A stretch of DNA of 64,000 nt from Cyanobium sp. N.Huapi 1H5 (GCF_024345535.1 NZ_JAGQBH010000003.1:186001-250000); one strand, 5' to 3'; shown: positions 35,952 to 44,968, counted from the first letter of the stretch. The notes: generated by a model not told the origin, from the sequence alone. Made by a program: numbers and translations.

Positions 35952-36167
35952 ATGAACCGCCTTGTCTTTGCTGCTCTGCTCCTGACAGGCGTTGTGCTCG
36001 CGCCCACAGCCGCCAGCGCTCAGGACTACGACATGTTCCCGAGCAAGGCCGCTGCGGAAAAGCGTGCCAAGGAGCTGAAGTGCACCGGTGTCTTTGCGAT
36101 GGGCAAAGACTGGATGCCCTGTCAGAACTTTGAGGCCTATCAAAAGGCGGTCTCCAAGGAGAAGTGA
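35952..36167 (+). CDS. Small secreted DUF3721-type protein 1
   Basis: 71 aa with a signal peptide (MNRLVFAALLLTGVVLAPTA, then ASAQ). The mature part (FPSKAAAEKRAKELKCTGVF, then AMGKDWMPC) is a DUF3721-type repeat with two cysteines. It is the first gene after operator 1, followed by a paralogue and a two-helix membrane protein. Function unknown; a role in periplasmic copper handling is inferred from context. Confidence 0.8.
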   Translation: MNRLVFAALLLTGVVLAPTAASAQDYDMFPSKAAAEKRAKELKCTGVFAMGKDWMPCQNFEAYQKAVSKEK

Positions 36168-36220
36168 CTCCATCGTTCCGCTCTACTTCTTTGACCTTTG
36201 ACCCACGCCGCCACCACCCG

Positions 36221-36475
36221 ATGAACCAGCCCCACACCAGCCGCCTGCTGTCCTACCAACGCTGGGCCCTGCTGGCTGCCCTGGCAGCGGCAGCCACCTC
36301 CCCACTTCTCACCACCGCACCGGCTGAGGCCCACATGAAGGGCATGTTCAAGACCAAGCAGGAAGCCGAAAAGCGTGCTGACGAGCTCAAGTGCAAGGGT
36401 GTTTTCGCGATGGGCTCCCTGTGGATGCCCTGTGCCAATGAACAGCAGTTGCACAAGGCGCTACAGAACGAATGA
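36221..36475 (+). CDS. Small secreted DUF3721-type protein 2
   Basis: 84 aa, paralogue of the gene before it. A long signal region ends TTAPAEAH. The mature core FKTKQEAEKRADELKCKGVF, then AMGSLWMPC, matches the first copy almost position by position and keeps both cysteines. I chose the ATG at MNQPHTS; an in-frame ATG at 36164 would overlap the previous gene. It overlaps the next gene by four bases (ATGA). Confidence 0.8.
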   Translation: MNQPHTSRLLSYQRWALLAALAAAATSPLLTTAPAEAHMKGMFKTKQEAEKRADELKCKGVFAMGSLWMPCANEQQLHKALQNE

Positions 36476-36759
36476 ACCGACCACACCAGTTGCGACGGCT
36501 GCACCGCACCCTGGTGCCAATGGCCGCCTTACCTCTGCTGGTGACGGCCCTGTCCGGTTCGCTCTATGGCGCTCTTTCGGCCCGGGACATTGAAGCCTTC
36601 TGGTTAATCAAGCTGCATACGGGCAACTTCGGGGTCATCAATCTTCAGCCCTATTACTCCACTGTCCTCGGCGTGCTCACCCTGTTCATTGCCGGCTCAG
36701 GGATTGGTTTGTTTTTGGGCAGTCGAAGTGGACGGAAGTCGGCACCACCGTCAGCTTGA
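36472..36759 (+). CDS. Small PepSY-TM-like membrane protein
   Basis: 95 aa with two membrane helices (LVPMAALPLLVTALSGSLYG and TVLGVLTLFIAGSGIGLFLG) and KLHTGNFG between them. It resembles one half of a PepSY-associated membrane protein (LRRLHRTLVPMAALPLLVTA). It starts within the stop of the DUF3721 gene (ATGA), so the three small genes form an operon under operator 1. It is convergent with the copper ATPase gene, whose stop follows directly. Confidence 0.65.
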   Translation: MNRPHQLRRLHRTLVPMAALPLLVTALSGSLYGALSARDIEAFWLIKLHTGNFGVINLQPYYSTVLGVLTLFIAGSGIGLFLGSRSGRKSAPPSA

Positions 36760-38961
36760 TCAAGCGGCCCGGAAGCGACGCAGCAAGGAGGAATTTACGA
36801 TCACCGACAGCGAACTCAGGGCCATTGCCGCACCGGCGATCATCGGGTTGAGCCATCCGAGGGCAGCAATCGGGATGCCGATCCCGTTGTAGATGAAGGC
36901 CCAGAAGAGGTTCTGGCGGATCTTGCGCATGGTGGCCCGCGACAGGCCGATGGCGGTCACGACCAGCCGCACGTCGTTGCCCATCAAGATGATGTCACCG
37001 GCTTCCTTGGCCACATCCGAACCGGAGCCGATGGCGATGCCGATGTTGGCGGTGGCCAGGGCTGGGGCGTCATTGACGCCATCGCCCACCATGGCCACGT
37101 TCTGCCCATCCAACTGCAGGGACTTGATCGTTCCGGCCTTATCAGCAGGCCGCACCTCTGCGATCACCTCGGTGATCCCCACCTGGGCGGCAATCGCTTC
37201 TGCGGTGGTGCGGTTGTCGCCGCTGAGCATGATCACCCGCACGCCACGGCGCAGCAGCAGGGCCACGGCCTGCTCGGCCTCGGGCCGCACCGTATCGGCC
37301 ACGGCGATCACCCCCAGGATCTGATCGGCGCGCCCCAGCAGCATGGCCGTTTTCCCCTGGGCCTCGAGCCCAGCGAGCTGGCCCTCCACTGGCTCGGGAA
37401 GCCGGGACAGGAAGCGGCTTGCCAGGGAACGGCTGCCGAGCCAGACGACGCTGCCGCCCTCTCCGGCCGTGATGCCCTCACCCACCTGGGCCTCGAACTG
37501 CTCCAGCGACAACAGCTCCAGATGACGTGATGCAACGGCCTCGGCGATCGCCGCCGCCAGGGGATGTTCGGAGCCATGCTCCAGGGAACCTGCGAGCTGA
37601 AGCACCTCCTGCTCCGAAAGGCTCGCCAGGGGCTCCAGATCGGTGAGCATCGGCTTGCCCAGGGTGAGGGTGCCGGTCTTGTCGAAGATCACGGTGGTGA
37701 GCTTCTCCACCCGCTCCAGCACCTCGCCGCTGCGGATCAGGATGCCAAGTTCGGCGCCCTTGCCCACCCCCACCATCAGGGCCGCTGGGGTGGCGATGCC
37801 CAGGGCGCAGGGGCAGGAGATCACGAGCACGGCGATGAAGGCCAGCAAACCACTGCTGAACTGCCCCGCCAGTGTCCAGAGGGCGAAGGCAGCGATCGCG
37901 ATCAGCACCGCGGCCGGAACGAACCAGCCCGTGACCTGATCGGCCAGGCGTTGCACGCTGGCGGTGCTGGCCTGGGCCTCTTCCACAATGCGCACGATCT
38001 GGGCCAGCGAGGTGTCGGATCCCACCCGGCTGGCCTGAAAACGGAGCAGCCCCGACCCATTCACGGTGCCACCGATCAGTTCGGCGCCGGCCTGTTTGGC
38101 CACCGGCAGGGATTCACCGGTGAGCAAGGATTCGTCCACCGAGGAGCTGCCATCCAGCACCACCCCATCGGCGGGGATCTTCTCGCCCGGTCGCACCAGC
38201 ACCGTCTCGCCTGTGTCGATAGCATCAGCCGGCACGGTCATCTCCATGCCGTCGCGAATCACCGTGGCCGTGGCGGGCTGGAGATCGAGCAACTTACGCA
38301 CGGCGGCTGAGGAGCGTTTCTTGATGATCTCCTCCATGTATTTGCCCATCAGCACGAAGGCGATCACCACCGCCGAGACTTCGAAGTAGACGTCCCGTTC
38401 ACTGACGCCAACCGGCAGCCAGGTGGGCGCAAAGACCACCACCACGCTGTAGAAGTAGGCGACGGAGGTGCCCAGGGCGATCAGCACATCCATGTTGAGG
38501 GCGCGGCGTTTGAGAGCAGCCCAGGCGCCGGTGTAGAACGACCAGCCACCGATGAACTGCACGGGGGTGGCGAGCGCGAACAGCCATTTCCCCCAGCTCA
38601 TCCAGGGCAGGAAGGACACAGGCGCCCAGGACACCAGACTCACCCCAGCGGCCAGGGCGATGAAGGCCCCGGCACGCAACAGGGCCAGGGCCAGCACCCC
38701 GCCGATCACGAAGCCCACGCGACGGCGCATGACGCGCAGTTCGCGGTCGGGATTCTGGAAGGTCTGCAGGCAGGTCTGGCTGCAGAAGTAGTAGTCGCGG
38801 CCGCCGCGCTGGGTGCTGAGGGCTGTGGCCTTGGGAACCACCATGCCGCAGATGGGATCCTTGGCCATGCCCTTTTTGCCGACGCCGGTGGGTGGCGGGC
38901 CGTGGCTTCCGGGCTTCCCGTGGGAATGGCCAGGGTTCGGGCTGACTGTCGTCGGGTTCAT
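36760..38961 (-). CDS. Cu(I)-exporting P1B-1 ATPase with N-terminal YHS domain
   Basis: A 733-aa CopA-type pump. The N-terminus is His-rich, then a YHS metal-binding domain ([16 protein letters not shown] ... [13 protein letters not shown], residues about 33-75) takes the place of the usual CxxC domain. Then eight membrane helices with [14 protein letters not shown] (CPC near residue 380), [21 protein letters not shown] and [10 protein letters not shown]. The last helices carry YNGIG and [12 protein letters not shown], the Cu(I)-binding signature of the P1B-1 class. It lies 55 nt downstream of a DUF305 gene on the same strand, under operator 2. Confidence 0.92.
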   Translation of the reverse strand: MNPTTVSPNPGHSHGKPGSHGPPPTGVGKKGMAKDPICGMVVPKATALSTQRGGRDYYFCSQTCLQTFQNPDRELRVMRRRVGFVIGGVLALALLRAGAFIALAAGVSLVSWAPVSFLPWMSWGKWLFALATPVQFIGGWSFYTGAWAALKRRALNMDVLIALGTSVAYFYSVVVVFAPTWLPVGVSERDVYFEVSAVVIAFVLMGKYMEEIIKKRSSAAVRKLLDLQPATATVIRDGMEMTVPADAIDTGETVLVRPGEKIPADGVVLDGSSSVDESLLTGESLPVAKQAGAELIGGTVNGSGLLRFQASRVGSDTSLAQIVRIVEEAQASTASVQRLADQVTGWFVPAAVLIAIAAFALWTLAGQFSSGLLAFIAVLVISCPCALGIATPAALMVGVGKGAELGILIRSGEVLERVEKLTTVIFDKTGTLTLGKPMLTDLEPLASLSEQEVLQLAGSLEHGSEHPLAAAIAEAVASRHLELLSLEQFEAQVGEGITAGEGGSVVWLGSRSLASRFLSRLPEPVEGQLAGLEAQGKTAMLLGRADQILGVIAVADTVRPEAEQAVALLLRRGVRVIMLSGDNRTTAEAIAAQVGITEVIAEVRPADKAGTIKSLQLDGQNVAMVGDGVNDAPALATANIGIAIGSGSDVAKEAGDIILMGNDVRLVVTAIGLSRATMRKIRQNLFWAFIYNGIGIPIAALGWLNPMIAGAAMALSSLSVIVNSSLLRRFRAA

Positions 38962-39016
38962 CCTGGCTGCTCCAGATCCATGGGGCTTGCTAAAGGTGGT
39001 CTAAACAGGTTTTCGC

Positions 39017-39754
39017 TTAAAGACGGAACAGCGCGTCGTACTTGAAGTACTCCGGCTTGCGCAATCCCTCCACCGCCAGCATCCTGCGCAGTTCGATGAT
39101 CTCGGCGCGCTGGGCCACGATCACGCCGCGAGCAAAGCGCCGGATTGTGGTGTTTGTGCTCTTGGCCAGGGCGTCGTGGGCCATCATCAGTGCCCCGGCG
39201 TGGTGCTCAAGCATGCCCTCGAGGAACCACACCACCCTGTTCTCCTTGGTGGGGAGCTCGCCCATCATTCGCATGCCATCGATCTGGGCCTGGCTCATGC
39301 GCGTGAGGCCGGAGAGGCTGTTCGGATCACCGCCGCTCGCCAGGGCCACCGGGTAAACGGGCGCCTGGGGGTACCAGGCCTTGCGCCAGAGGCCCATGGC
39401 CCGGATCTCGTTGGCCTGGTCGCGCCAGATCGTTTTGCCGAGCGCTCCCACGCCGGGCTGGCCGATGTTGAAGACGAATTCGCTCATCCGAAGGGCGCCG
39501 GTGTGGTGCTGCACCATGCCGTCGATGAAGCGCAGGTCGTAGGTGGCACCGGCCGGGCCCACGTCGTGGGCGTGGGCGGCATGGGCCGGGGCGGATCCGG
39601 CCGGAGCAGACATCCCAGGCATGTTCATCATCCCTGGCATGCCCTGGTGCCCTTCGTGATTCATGCCACCGGGCATCTGGGCCAGGGCAGGAGCCGCAAC
39701 GGAGAGGGCAGAGGCCAGACCGATCAGGGTGGCGGTGAAGCGGAATGGGTACAT
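39017..39754 (-). CDS. Secreted DUF305 protein
   Basis: 245 aa with a signal peptide (MYPFRFTATLIGLASALSVA, then APALAQ). A His/Met-rich stretch follows (MNHEGHQGMPGMMNMPGM), then two DUF305 modules with FIDGMVQHHTGALRMSE and FLEGMLEHHAGALMMAH. Likely a periplasmic copper-binding protein. I chose the ATG 24 nt after the -10 box of operator 2; the frame is open to 39826 but would run through that operator. First gene of an operon with the Cu(I) ATPase. Confidence 0.87.
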   Translation of the reverse strand: MYPFRFTATLIGLASALSVAAPALAQMPGGMNHEGHQGMPGMMNMPGMSAPAGSAPAHAAHAHDVGPAGATYDLRFIDGMVQHHTGALRMSEFVFNIGQPGVGALGKTIWRDQANEIRAMGLWRKAWYPQAPVYPVALASGGDPNSLSGLTRMSQAQIDGMRMMGELPTKENRVVWFLEGMLEHHAGALMMAHDALAKSTNTTIRRFARGVIVAQRAEIIELRRMLAVEGLRKPEYFKYDALFRL

Positions 39755-39777
39755 GGCGGCAAGGTGAGACCTCCCAA

Positions 39778-39808
39778 CGGTATGGTCTCCCCTTGACAGG
39801 AGAGTCAA
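39778..39808 (-). promoter_or_regulatory. MerR-type operator-promoter 2 (copper-type class)
   Basis: On the minus strand: TTGACT, the 19-nt spacer CTCCTGTCAAGGGGAGACC with a CTCC/GGAG dyad, then ATACCG. The predicted transcript starts about 15 nt before the DUF305 gene that leads to the Cu(I) ATPase. Confidence 0.75.
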
Positions 39809-39858
39809 GGGCCAAGGGCGCAGCAAATCTGCGCCGGTCGATGCCGGTCATCACGGGC

Positions 39859-39889
39859 TTGACTCTCCACCTGAGTGGAGGCACTACGG
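39859..39889 (+). promoter_or_regulatory. MerR-type operator-promoter 3 (copper-type class)
   Basis: TTGACT, a 19-20 nt spacer with dyad CTCCAC/GTGGAG, then CTACGG or TACGGT. It lies back to back with operator 2, 50 nt away, and faces the DUF411-multicopper oxidase pair. Confidence 0.72.
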
Positions 39890-39914
39890 TTGAGACATTC
39901 CCGCATCGCAGGCC

Positions 39915-40412
39915 ATGGACTCGACATCTTTCCGCGGTCATTCGCGGTTCTTTGGGCTGCTGCTGGGGGTCGGCGCTGTTGCTGCCGTTGTCTCGGGGGG
40001 CGGGTCGCTCGCGGCACGCGCCAGTGCTCCAGCCCTGATGCCGGTCACCTCCTATCGATCCGCCAGCTGCGGGTGCTGCAAGGGCTGGGTGCAGCACATG
40101 CGCGCCAATGGCTTCGCAGTGCGCGATGTCGTGGTGGCCGATGTCGGCGTCGTCAAGCGGCGCCTGGGGGTCCCCGCCCGCCTGGCCTCGTGCCACACCG
40201 CCGAAGTGGCTGGATTTGCCCTTGAGGGTCACGTCCCTGCCGCCGATGTGAAACGGCTGCTGCAGAAACGGCCGCAGGTGGCGGGCCTCGCCCTTCCGGG
40301 GATGCCCCTGGGCTCCCCTGGCATGGAATCGGCCTACGGCAAGGAGGCGTTCACGGTGATGGCCTTCACACGGACCGGAGCCATCAGCAGCTTCTCCCAG
40401 CACGCCAAGTAA
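39915..40412 (+). CDS. DUF411 (CopG-like) metal-binding protein
   Basis: 165 aa with an N-terminal hydrophobic export segment. The DUF411 core is ALMPVTSYRSASCGCCKGWVQHM (SCGCC motif), then ASCHTAEVAGFALEGHVPA and AGLALPGMPLGSPGME. The family occurs in copper- and silver-resistance loci as a periplasmic cysteine-rich protein. It starts about 18 nt after the predicted transcript start from operator 3. The multicopper oxidase follows after 10 nt. Confidence 0.87.
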   Translation: MDSTSFRGHSRFFGLLLGVGAVAAVVSGGGSLAARASAPALMPVTSYRSASCGCCKGWVQHMRANGFAVRDVVVADVGVVKRRLGVPARLASCHTAEVAGFALEGHVPAADVKRLLQKRPQVAGLALPGMPLGSPGMESAYGKEAFTVMAFTRTGAISSFSQHAK

Positions 40413-40422
40413 GGACCCAACC

Positions 40423-41907
40423 ATGACCACTCCCCTTCGGCGACGGCAGGTGCTCGGCCTGGGGCTCGCCGGCCTCGGCACGGCCGTGGTCGGGCCGATT
40501 CTTTGGGACCGGGTGCAGCGCTCCGCCGCCCGGGCCCAGCCGGCCGGTGCGGCGCGGCTGGGCTCCCGCGGCGGCGTGGCCGATCTGGAGCTGGTGGCCC
40601 AGGCCACGCGGGGAAGCCTTCCGGGTGGCCCCGCCGAGCTGCTCACCTACAACGGCCGCTCACCCGGTCCGCTGCTGGAGGTGAACGCCGGCGATCGGGT
40701 GCGCCTGCGACTGCGCAATGAACTCAAGCAACCCACCAATCTCCACTTCCACGGGCTCCACATCCCCCCCACCGGCACGGCCGACAACGTCTTCCTGAGC
40801 GTGCCGCCCGGTGGCTCCTTTTCCTATGAGTTCACGCTCGCCAAAGACCACCCGGCCGGCCTCTTCTACGTCCACCCCCACCAGCACGGCCTCTCGGCCG
40901 ATCAGGTGTTCGGCGGCCTCAGCAGCGCCCTGGTGGTACGCGGCGATCTGGACAGGATTCCTGAAGTGGCGGCCGCCAGCGAAACCGTACTGGTGCTGAA
41001 GGATTTCGCCAGTGCCTCCGGCCAGGAAGCCGCCATGGGTATCGGGCGCATGCTCGGCCGGGAAGGCCCCCTGCTGACGGTGAACGGGGAGCTCAATCCC
41101 GGCCTGGCTATCCCCAGCGGCGGCCTGCTGCGGCTCCGCCTGCTCAATGCCTCCAATGCCCGCATCTACCGCCTCGCCCTCGAGGGCCACCGGATGGTGC
41201 TGATCGCCACCGATGGCGGCGCCATCGCCACGCCTGAGTCCCTAGAGGAACTGCTGCTGGCCCCCGGCGAGCGGGCCGATGTGCTGGTGCAGGGGGACCA
41301 GACCCCCGGGACCTACCGGCTACTCAACCTGCCCTACCAGCGCAGCGGCCACATGGGCATGACCGCCGCCGAGGAAGACCCCAGGACACTGGCCACCTTT
41401 CGCTACGCCGGATCAGTGGCGACGCTGCCACTCCCAACAACCCTGATTCCCGTGCCGGCCCTGCCGAAGCCGGAGCGCACCCGCCGTTTCGTCATGGCCC
41501 ATGCCATGGGAACGGGCATGGGTGGGATGAAGCACGACATGGGCGCCATGGGCGGTGGCGGCATGGCCATGGGCGGCATGGGCATGGGATTTCAGATCAA
41601 TGGCCAGGCCTTCGATCCCGATCGCATCGACACTCGGGTTGCCCTCGGGAGCACGGAAGACTGGCTGATCGTCAATGACGACGTGATGGATCACCCCTTC
41701 CACTTGCACGTCAATCCCTTCCAGGTGATCAGCCGCGCCGGCCGCCCCGAAGCCCAGCGCCGCTGGAAGGACACCGTGCTGGTGAAGGCGGGCGAGGAGG
41801 TGCGGATCCGCGTCACGTTCAGAGATTTCACGGGCCGCACCGTCTATCACTGCCACAACCTCGACCACGAGGATCTGGGGCTGATGGGGGTACTGCAGAT
41901 CGACTAG
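40423..41907 (+). CDS. CueO-like multicopper oxidase with Tat signal
   Basis: A 494-aa periplasmic copper oxidase, likely oxidising Cu(I) to less toxic Cu(II). The Tat signal is RRRQVLGLGLAGLG. All four copper-binding His segments are present: NLHFHGLHIP, FYVHPHQHGL, HPFHLHVNPFQV and TVYHCHNLDHEDLGLMG. A methionine-rich insert (MAHAMGTGMGGMKHDMGAMG, continuing) before the last domain matches the Cu(I)-binding region of CueO. It is in an operon with the DUF411 gene. Confidence 0.92.
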   Translation: MTTPLRRRQVLGLGLAGLGTAVVGPILWDRVQRSAARAQPAGAARLGSRGGVADLELVAQATRGSLPGGPAELLTYNGRSPGPLLEVNAGDRVRLRLRNELKQPTNLHFHGLHIPPTGTADNVFLSVPPGGSFSYEFTLAKDHPAGLFYVHPHQHGLSADQVFGGLSSALVVRGDLDRIPEVAAASETVLVLKDFASASGQEAAMGIGRMLGREGPLLTVNGELNPGLAIPSGGLLRLRLLNASNARIYRLALEGHRMVLIATDGGAIATPESLEELLLAPGERADVLVQGDQTPGTYRLLNLPYQRSGHMGMTAAEEDPRTLATFRYAGSVATLPLPTTLIPVPALPKPERTRRFVMAHAMGTGMGGMKHDMGAMGGGGMAMGGMGMGFQINGQAFDPDRIDTRVALGSTEDWLIVNDDVMDHPFHLHVNPFQVISRAGRPEAQRRWKDTVLVKAGEEVRIRVTFRDFTGRTVYHCHNLDHEDLGLMGVLQID

Positions 41908-41980
41908 TGGATGGTCTGACTCAGCTCAAGATGATCACGCCCGTAGCCGCCAAAGACACAGGACTCGAATTGATCCGTGA

Positions 41981-42391
41981 ATGCGCCACGTCCTGACCCT
42001 CTCGCTGGCCTGCTGCTGGCTGACAGCTCCGGTGATGGCGGCTGAAGTGGAGGCGTGCCGGAACCTGCTGGAGCAACGCCATGCCCTGGCCGAGCAGGCC
42101 ATGAAGGCCGAAATCGCCCTGGTTCGCACCACCCGCGAACGGATCTGCCCGGTCCTCAGCCAGCAGGCCGATGGGGCCAATGCCAACGACCGCAACGAGC
42201 AGACCATCGACTACCAGGCCCTGATTGAGTGCCGCCACAAGGCGGAAGAACAGCTGCTGCGCAGCCGGCGGGTTCTCTACGTCAACATCCAGCAGTTCAG
42301 GTTCTACACGGCGGCTGGAGCCAAGCTGGCCCGGCAAGCCGATGGGCTGATGCAGCCGTTGCGGGATCAGGAGTGTCCCCAGCTGCGTTGA
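41981..42391 (+). CDS. Secreted protein of unknown function
   Basis: 136 aa with a signal peptide (MRHVLTLSLACCWLTAPVMA). The mature part is mostly helical, with four cysteines spread along it (EACRNLLEQ, ERICPVLSQ, IECRHKAEE, QECPQLR). I do not recognise the family. It lies between the multicopper oxidase and the Zn/Cd ATPase on the same strand. Confidence 0.65.
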   Translation: MRHVLTLSLACCWLTAPVMAAEVEACRNLLEQRHALAEQAMKAEIALVRTTRERICPVLSQQADGANANDRNEQTIDYQALIECRHKAEEQLLRSRRVLYVNIQQFRFYTAAGAKLARQADGLMQPLRDQECPQLR

Positions 42392-42426
42392 TCAACAGCC
42401 CGCGGACACACAGCCCCAACCCACCC

Positions 42427-42457
42427 TTGACCCTGGAGTGACTACAGGCTGTTTGAT
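42427..42457 (+). promoter_or_regulatory. MerR-type operator-promoter 5 (Zn/Cd-type class)
   Basis: TTGACC, the 19-nt spacer CTGGAGTGACTACAGGCTG, then TTTGAT. The dyad CTG..AGT-ACT..CAG matches ZntR/CadR/PbrR-type sites and differs from the copper-type operators of this element. The predicted transcript starts about 13 nt before the ATPase start codon. Confidence 0.72.
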
Positions 42458-42477
42458 GGGGCCTGGATGACCTGACC

Positions 42478-44691
42478 ATGGCGGAACATTGCTGCAACAG
42501 CGGAACCAGCGGGCAGAAGGCCGGAGCCACCATGGAGCCGCAGCCGGAGCTGGCATGCGCCAGAGAAGCGCGGTTTCGGATCAGCGCCATGGATTGCGCC
42601 ACCGAAGAAACCGAGATCCGCCATGCCCTCGCAGGTGTCGACGGCATCCACGGCCTGAGGTTCCTGCTGGCCGAGCGCGTTCTGGCGATCGATGCCGAAG
42701 CAGCAGCGCTCAACTCCGCCCTTGCCGCGATCCGCCGGCTGGGATTCAACCCGGAGCCGATCAGCTCCGATCACCGGCCTTCTGCCGCCCAGACCCGCGC
42801 CGAACGGCGCCTTGAACGGCTCCGCCTGGCGGGCTCCCTGGCACTGGCGCTCACGGCGGAGCTGCTGCATCTGGTCGTTCCCGCCTACCCGGGCGATGAG
42901 CTGGTGGAGATCGGGATCGCCATCACCGCGATCGCCCTGGCAGGCTTCTCCGTGTTTCGCAAGGGCCTGGCCGCCCTGCGCCAGGGCCGGCTCAACATCA
43001 ATGCGCTGATGAGCGTGGCGGTCACGGGCGCCTTCCTGATCGGCCGCTTCCCGGAGGCCGCCATGGTGATGGCGCTCTATGCCGTGGCTGAGGCGATCGA
43101 AGCGCGGGCCGTGGAGCGGGCCCGCCAGGCGATCACCAGCCTGATGGCCCTGGCTCCCGATGAGGCGGAGATCCGCCAGAGCGATGGCCGTTGGCAACGC
43201 GTGGCCGCCATTGCCGTGGCCATCGGAGATGTGGTGCGTGTCCGCCCAGGTGAACGGCTGCCGCTTGATGGCACGGTGCTCAGCGGCGAGAGTGCGATCG
43301 ACCAGGCCCCGATCACCGGCGAAAGCCTGCCGGTCGACAAAGGCCCTGGTGATGAAGTGTTTGCGGGCACGATCAACCAGGGCGGCGCCCTGGAGATCCT
43401 GGTGACGGCACCTGCCTCGCTCAGCACCCTGGCGCGCATCATCCAGGCCGTGGAGGAAGCCCAGGCCTCCCGTGCCCCGATCCAGCGCTTCGTGGATCGC
43501 TTTGCGGCCCGCTACACCCCGGCGGTGTTCGTGGTCGCCCTGGCCATTGCCCTGCTGGCGCCGCCCGTGCTGGGGTTCACACCCATGCAGGCGATCTACA
43601 AGGCCCTGGTGCTGTTGGTGATCGCCTGCCCCTGCGCGCTGGTGATCGCCACCCCGGTCACGGTGGTGAGCGGCCTGGCCACCGCCGCCCGTCGCGGCAT
43701 CATCATCAAAGGCGGCCTCTACATCGAAGAGGCCCGCAAGATCAAGGCGCTGGCCCTCGACAAGACCGGCACGATCACCCTGGGCAAGCCCAAGCTGGTG
43801 GCGTTCTCTCCACAGCAAGAAGGAGCAGACGCTGACGCGCTCAAACAGTGGGCCAGCAGCTTGGCGGAGCGCTCCGACCATCCGGTCTCGCGGGCGGTGG
43901 CCACAGGCCTTGATGGCGAGCGGCTGGCCGTGGAGGCCTTTGAGGCCCTCCCCGGAAGGGGGGTGCGCGGCGTGGTCGCGGGGCGGCCGTTGATGCTGGC
44001 CAACCACCGCTGGATCGAGGAGCTTGGGCTTTGCTCCAGTGAACTGGAAGCATCGATGCAGGTCCACGAGCGCCAGGGCCGCTCGCTCAGCCTGCTGGCG
44101 GATGACAGCGGCGTGCTCGCCCTGATCGCCGTCGCCGACACCGTTCGGCCCAGCTCGGCGGCGGCCATGGAAGCCCTGCGAGCCCTGGGCGTCACCCCGG
44201 TGATGCTCACGGGTGACAACGCAGCTACCGCCAGTGCGATTGCGGCCCTGGCCGGCATCGAGCAGGTGAAGAGCAACCTGCTGCCGCAGGAGAAGCTCGA
44301 GGCGGTGGCCGATCTGCAGGCCCGCTATGGATTCGCGGCCATGGCCGGCGATGGCATCAACGATGCGCCGGCTCTGGCCCAGGCGGACATCGGTTTCGCG
44401 ATGGGGGCCGCGGGCACCCACATCGCCATCGAAGCGGCCGATGTGGTGATCATGAACGACGATCTGATGCGCGTACCGGAAACGATCGCCCTCTCTCGCC
44501 GCACCTTCACCATCCTGCGCCAGAACATCGCGCTGGCACTGGGAATCAAGGCCCTTTTCCTTGTGCTCACCGTGGCCGGAAATGCCACGATGTGGATGGC
44601 GGTCTTCGCGGACATGGGCACCAGCCTGATCGTGATCGCCAATGGCCTGCGGCTGCTCCGCAGGCCCAATCTCCTGACCCTTCGCGGCTAA
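42478..44691 (+). CDS. Zn/Cd/Pb-exporting P1B-2 ATPase
   Basis: A 737-aa ZntA/CadA-type pump. The N-terminus has a CC pair and a variant metal-binding domain (ISAMDCATEETEIRHAL) of the DCxxEE type seen in Zn/Cd pumps. Membrane and catalytic motifs: ACPCALVIATPVTV, LDKTGTITLGKPK, SDHPVSRAV, MAGDGINDAPAL. Near the C-terminus GIKALFLVL and FADMGTSLIVIANGLRLL carry the Lys and Asp typical of class P1B-2. It starts just after a Zn/Cd-type MerR operator, probably read by the CadR-like regulator at 45458. Confidence 0.93.
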   Translation: MAEHCCNSGTSGQKAGATMEPQPELACAREARFRISAMDCATEETEIRHALAGVDGIHGLRFLLAERVLAIDAEAAALNSALAAIRRLGFNPEPISSDHRPSAAQTRAERRLERLRLAGSLALALTAELLHLVVPAYPGDELVEIGIAITAIALAGFSVFRKGLAALRQGRLNINALMSVAVTGAFLIGRFPEAAMVMALYAVAEAIEARAVERARQAITSLMALAPDEAEIRQSDGRWQRVAAIAVAIGDVVRVRPGERLPLDGTVLSGESAIDQAPITGESLPVDKGPGDEVFAGTINQGGALEILVTAPASLSTLARIIQAVEEAQASRAPIQRFVDRFAARYTPAVFVVALAIALLAPPVLGFTPMQAIYKALVLLVIACPCALVIATPVTVVSGLATAARRGIIIKGGLYIEEARKIKALALDKTGTITLGKPKLVAFSPQQEGADADALKQWASSLAERSDHPVSRAVATGLDGERLAVEAFEALPGRGVRGVVAGRPLMLANHRWIEELGLCSSELEASMQVHERQGRSLSLLADDSGVLALIAVADTVRPSSAAAMEALRALGVTPVMLTGDNAATASAIAALAGIEQVKSNLLPQEKLEAVADLQARYGFAAMAGDGINDAPALAQADIGFAMGAAGTHIAIEAADVVIMNDDLMRVPETIALSRRTFTILRQNIALALGIKALFLVLTVAGNATMWMAVFADMGTSLIVIANGLRLLRRPNLLTLRG

Positions 44692-44713
44692 GCAGCCCTG
44701 GATCTCACAGGTC

Positions 44714-44744
44714 TTGACTCTCCCCCTAGATGGAGAGTGTATGG
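44714..44744 (+). promoter_or_regulatory. MerR-type operator-promoter 4 (copper-type class)
   Basis: TTGACT, the 19-nt spacer CTCCCCCTAGATGGAGAGT, then GTATGG. The dyad ACTCTCC/GGAGAGT is perfect, making this the best of the four copper-type sites. Transcription would start about 20 nt before the small cysteine-rich peptide gene. Confidence 0.75.
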
Positions 44745-44770
44745 TGAGGTTGTCCTTTAATGACTGTGCG

Positions 44771-44968
44771 ATGAAAATCACTCCTCTAGCTTTTTTGCTT
44801 TTTGCTGGGATCACCTTCGGTTCGATGGCCGCTCCTGCCAAGGCGATTGAATCCTCCAGGCCAACAAGTACCGAGCGGAATCGCGATTCCAATAAAGCTC
44901 TCCCGGTTGTCGCACAACAACCGGGAGGTGGCACACCTTCCACGGGGGGATGTTGCTGCTGTAGGTAG
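44771..44968 (+). CDS. Tiny secreted peptide ending in four consecutive cysteines
   Basis: 65 aa. A clear signal peptide (MKITPLAFLLFAGITFGSMA, then APAKA) is followed by a short polar mature peptide that ends GGGTPSTGGCCCCR. The four adjacent cysteines suggest a Cu(I)-binding or disulfide role; this is inference. It sits alone behind the best copper-type MerR operator. No close family is recognised. The frame is open upstream to 44714, but that part is the promoter, so the ATG at 44771 is the likely start. No strong ribosome binding site is seen. Confidence 0.7.
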   Translation: MKITPLAFLLFAGITFGSMAAPAKAIESSRPTSTERNRDSNKALPVVAQQPGGGTPSTGGCCCCR

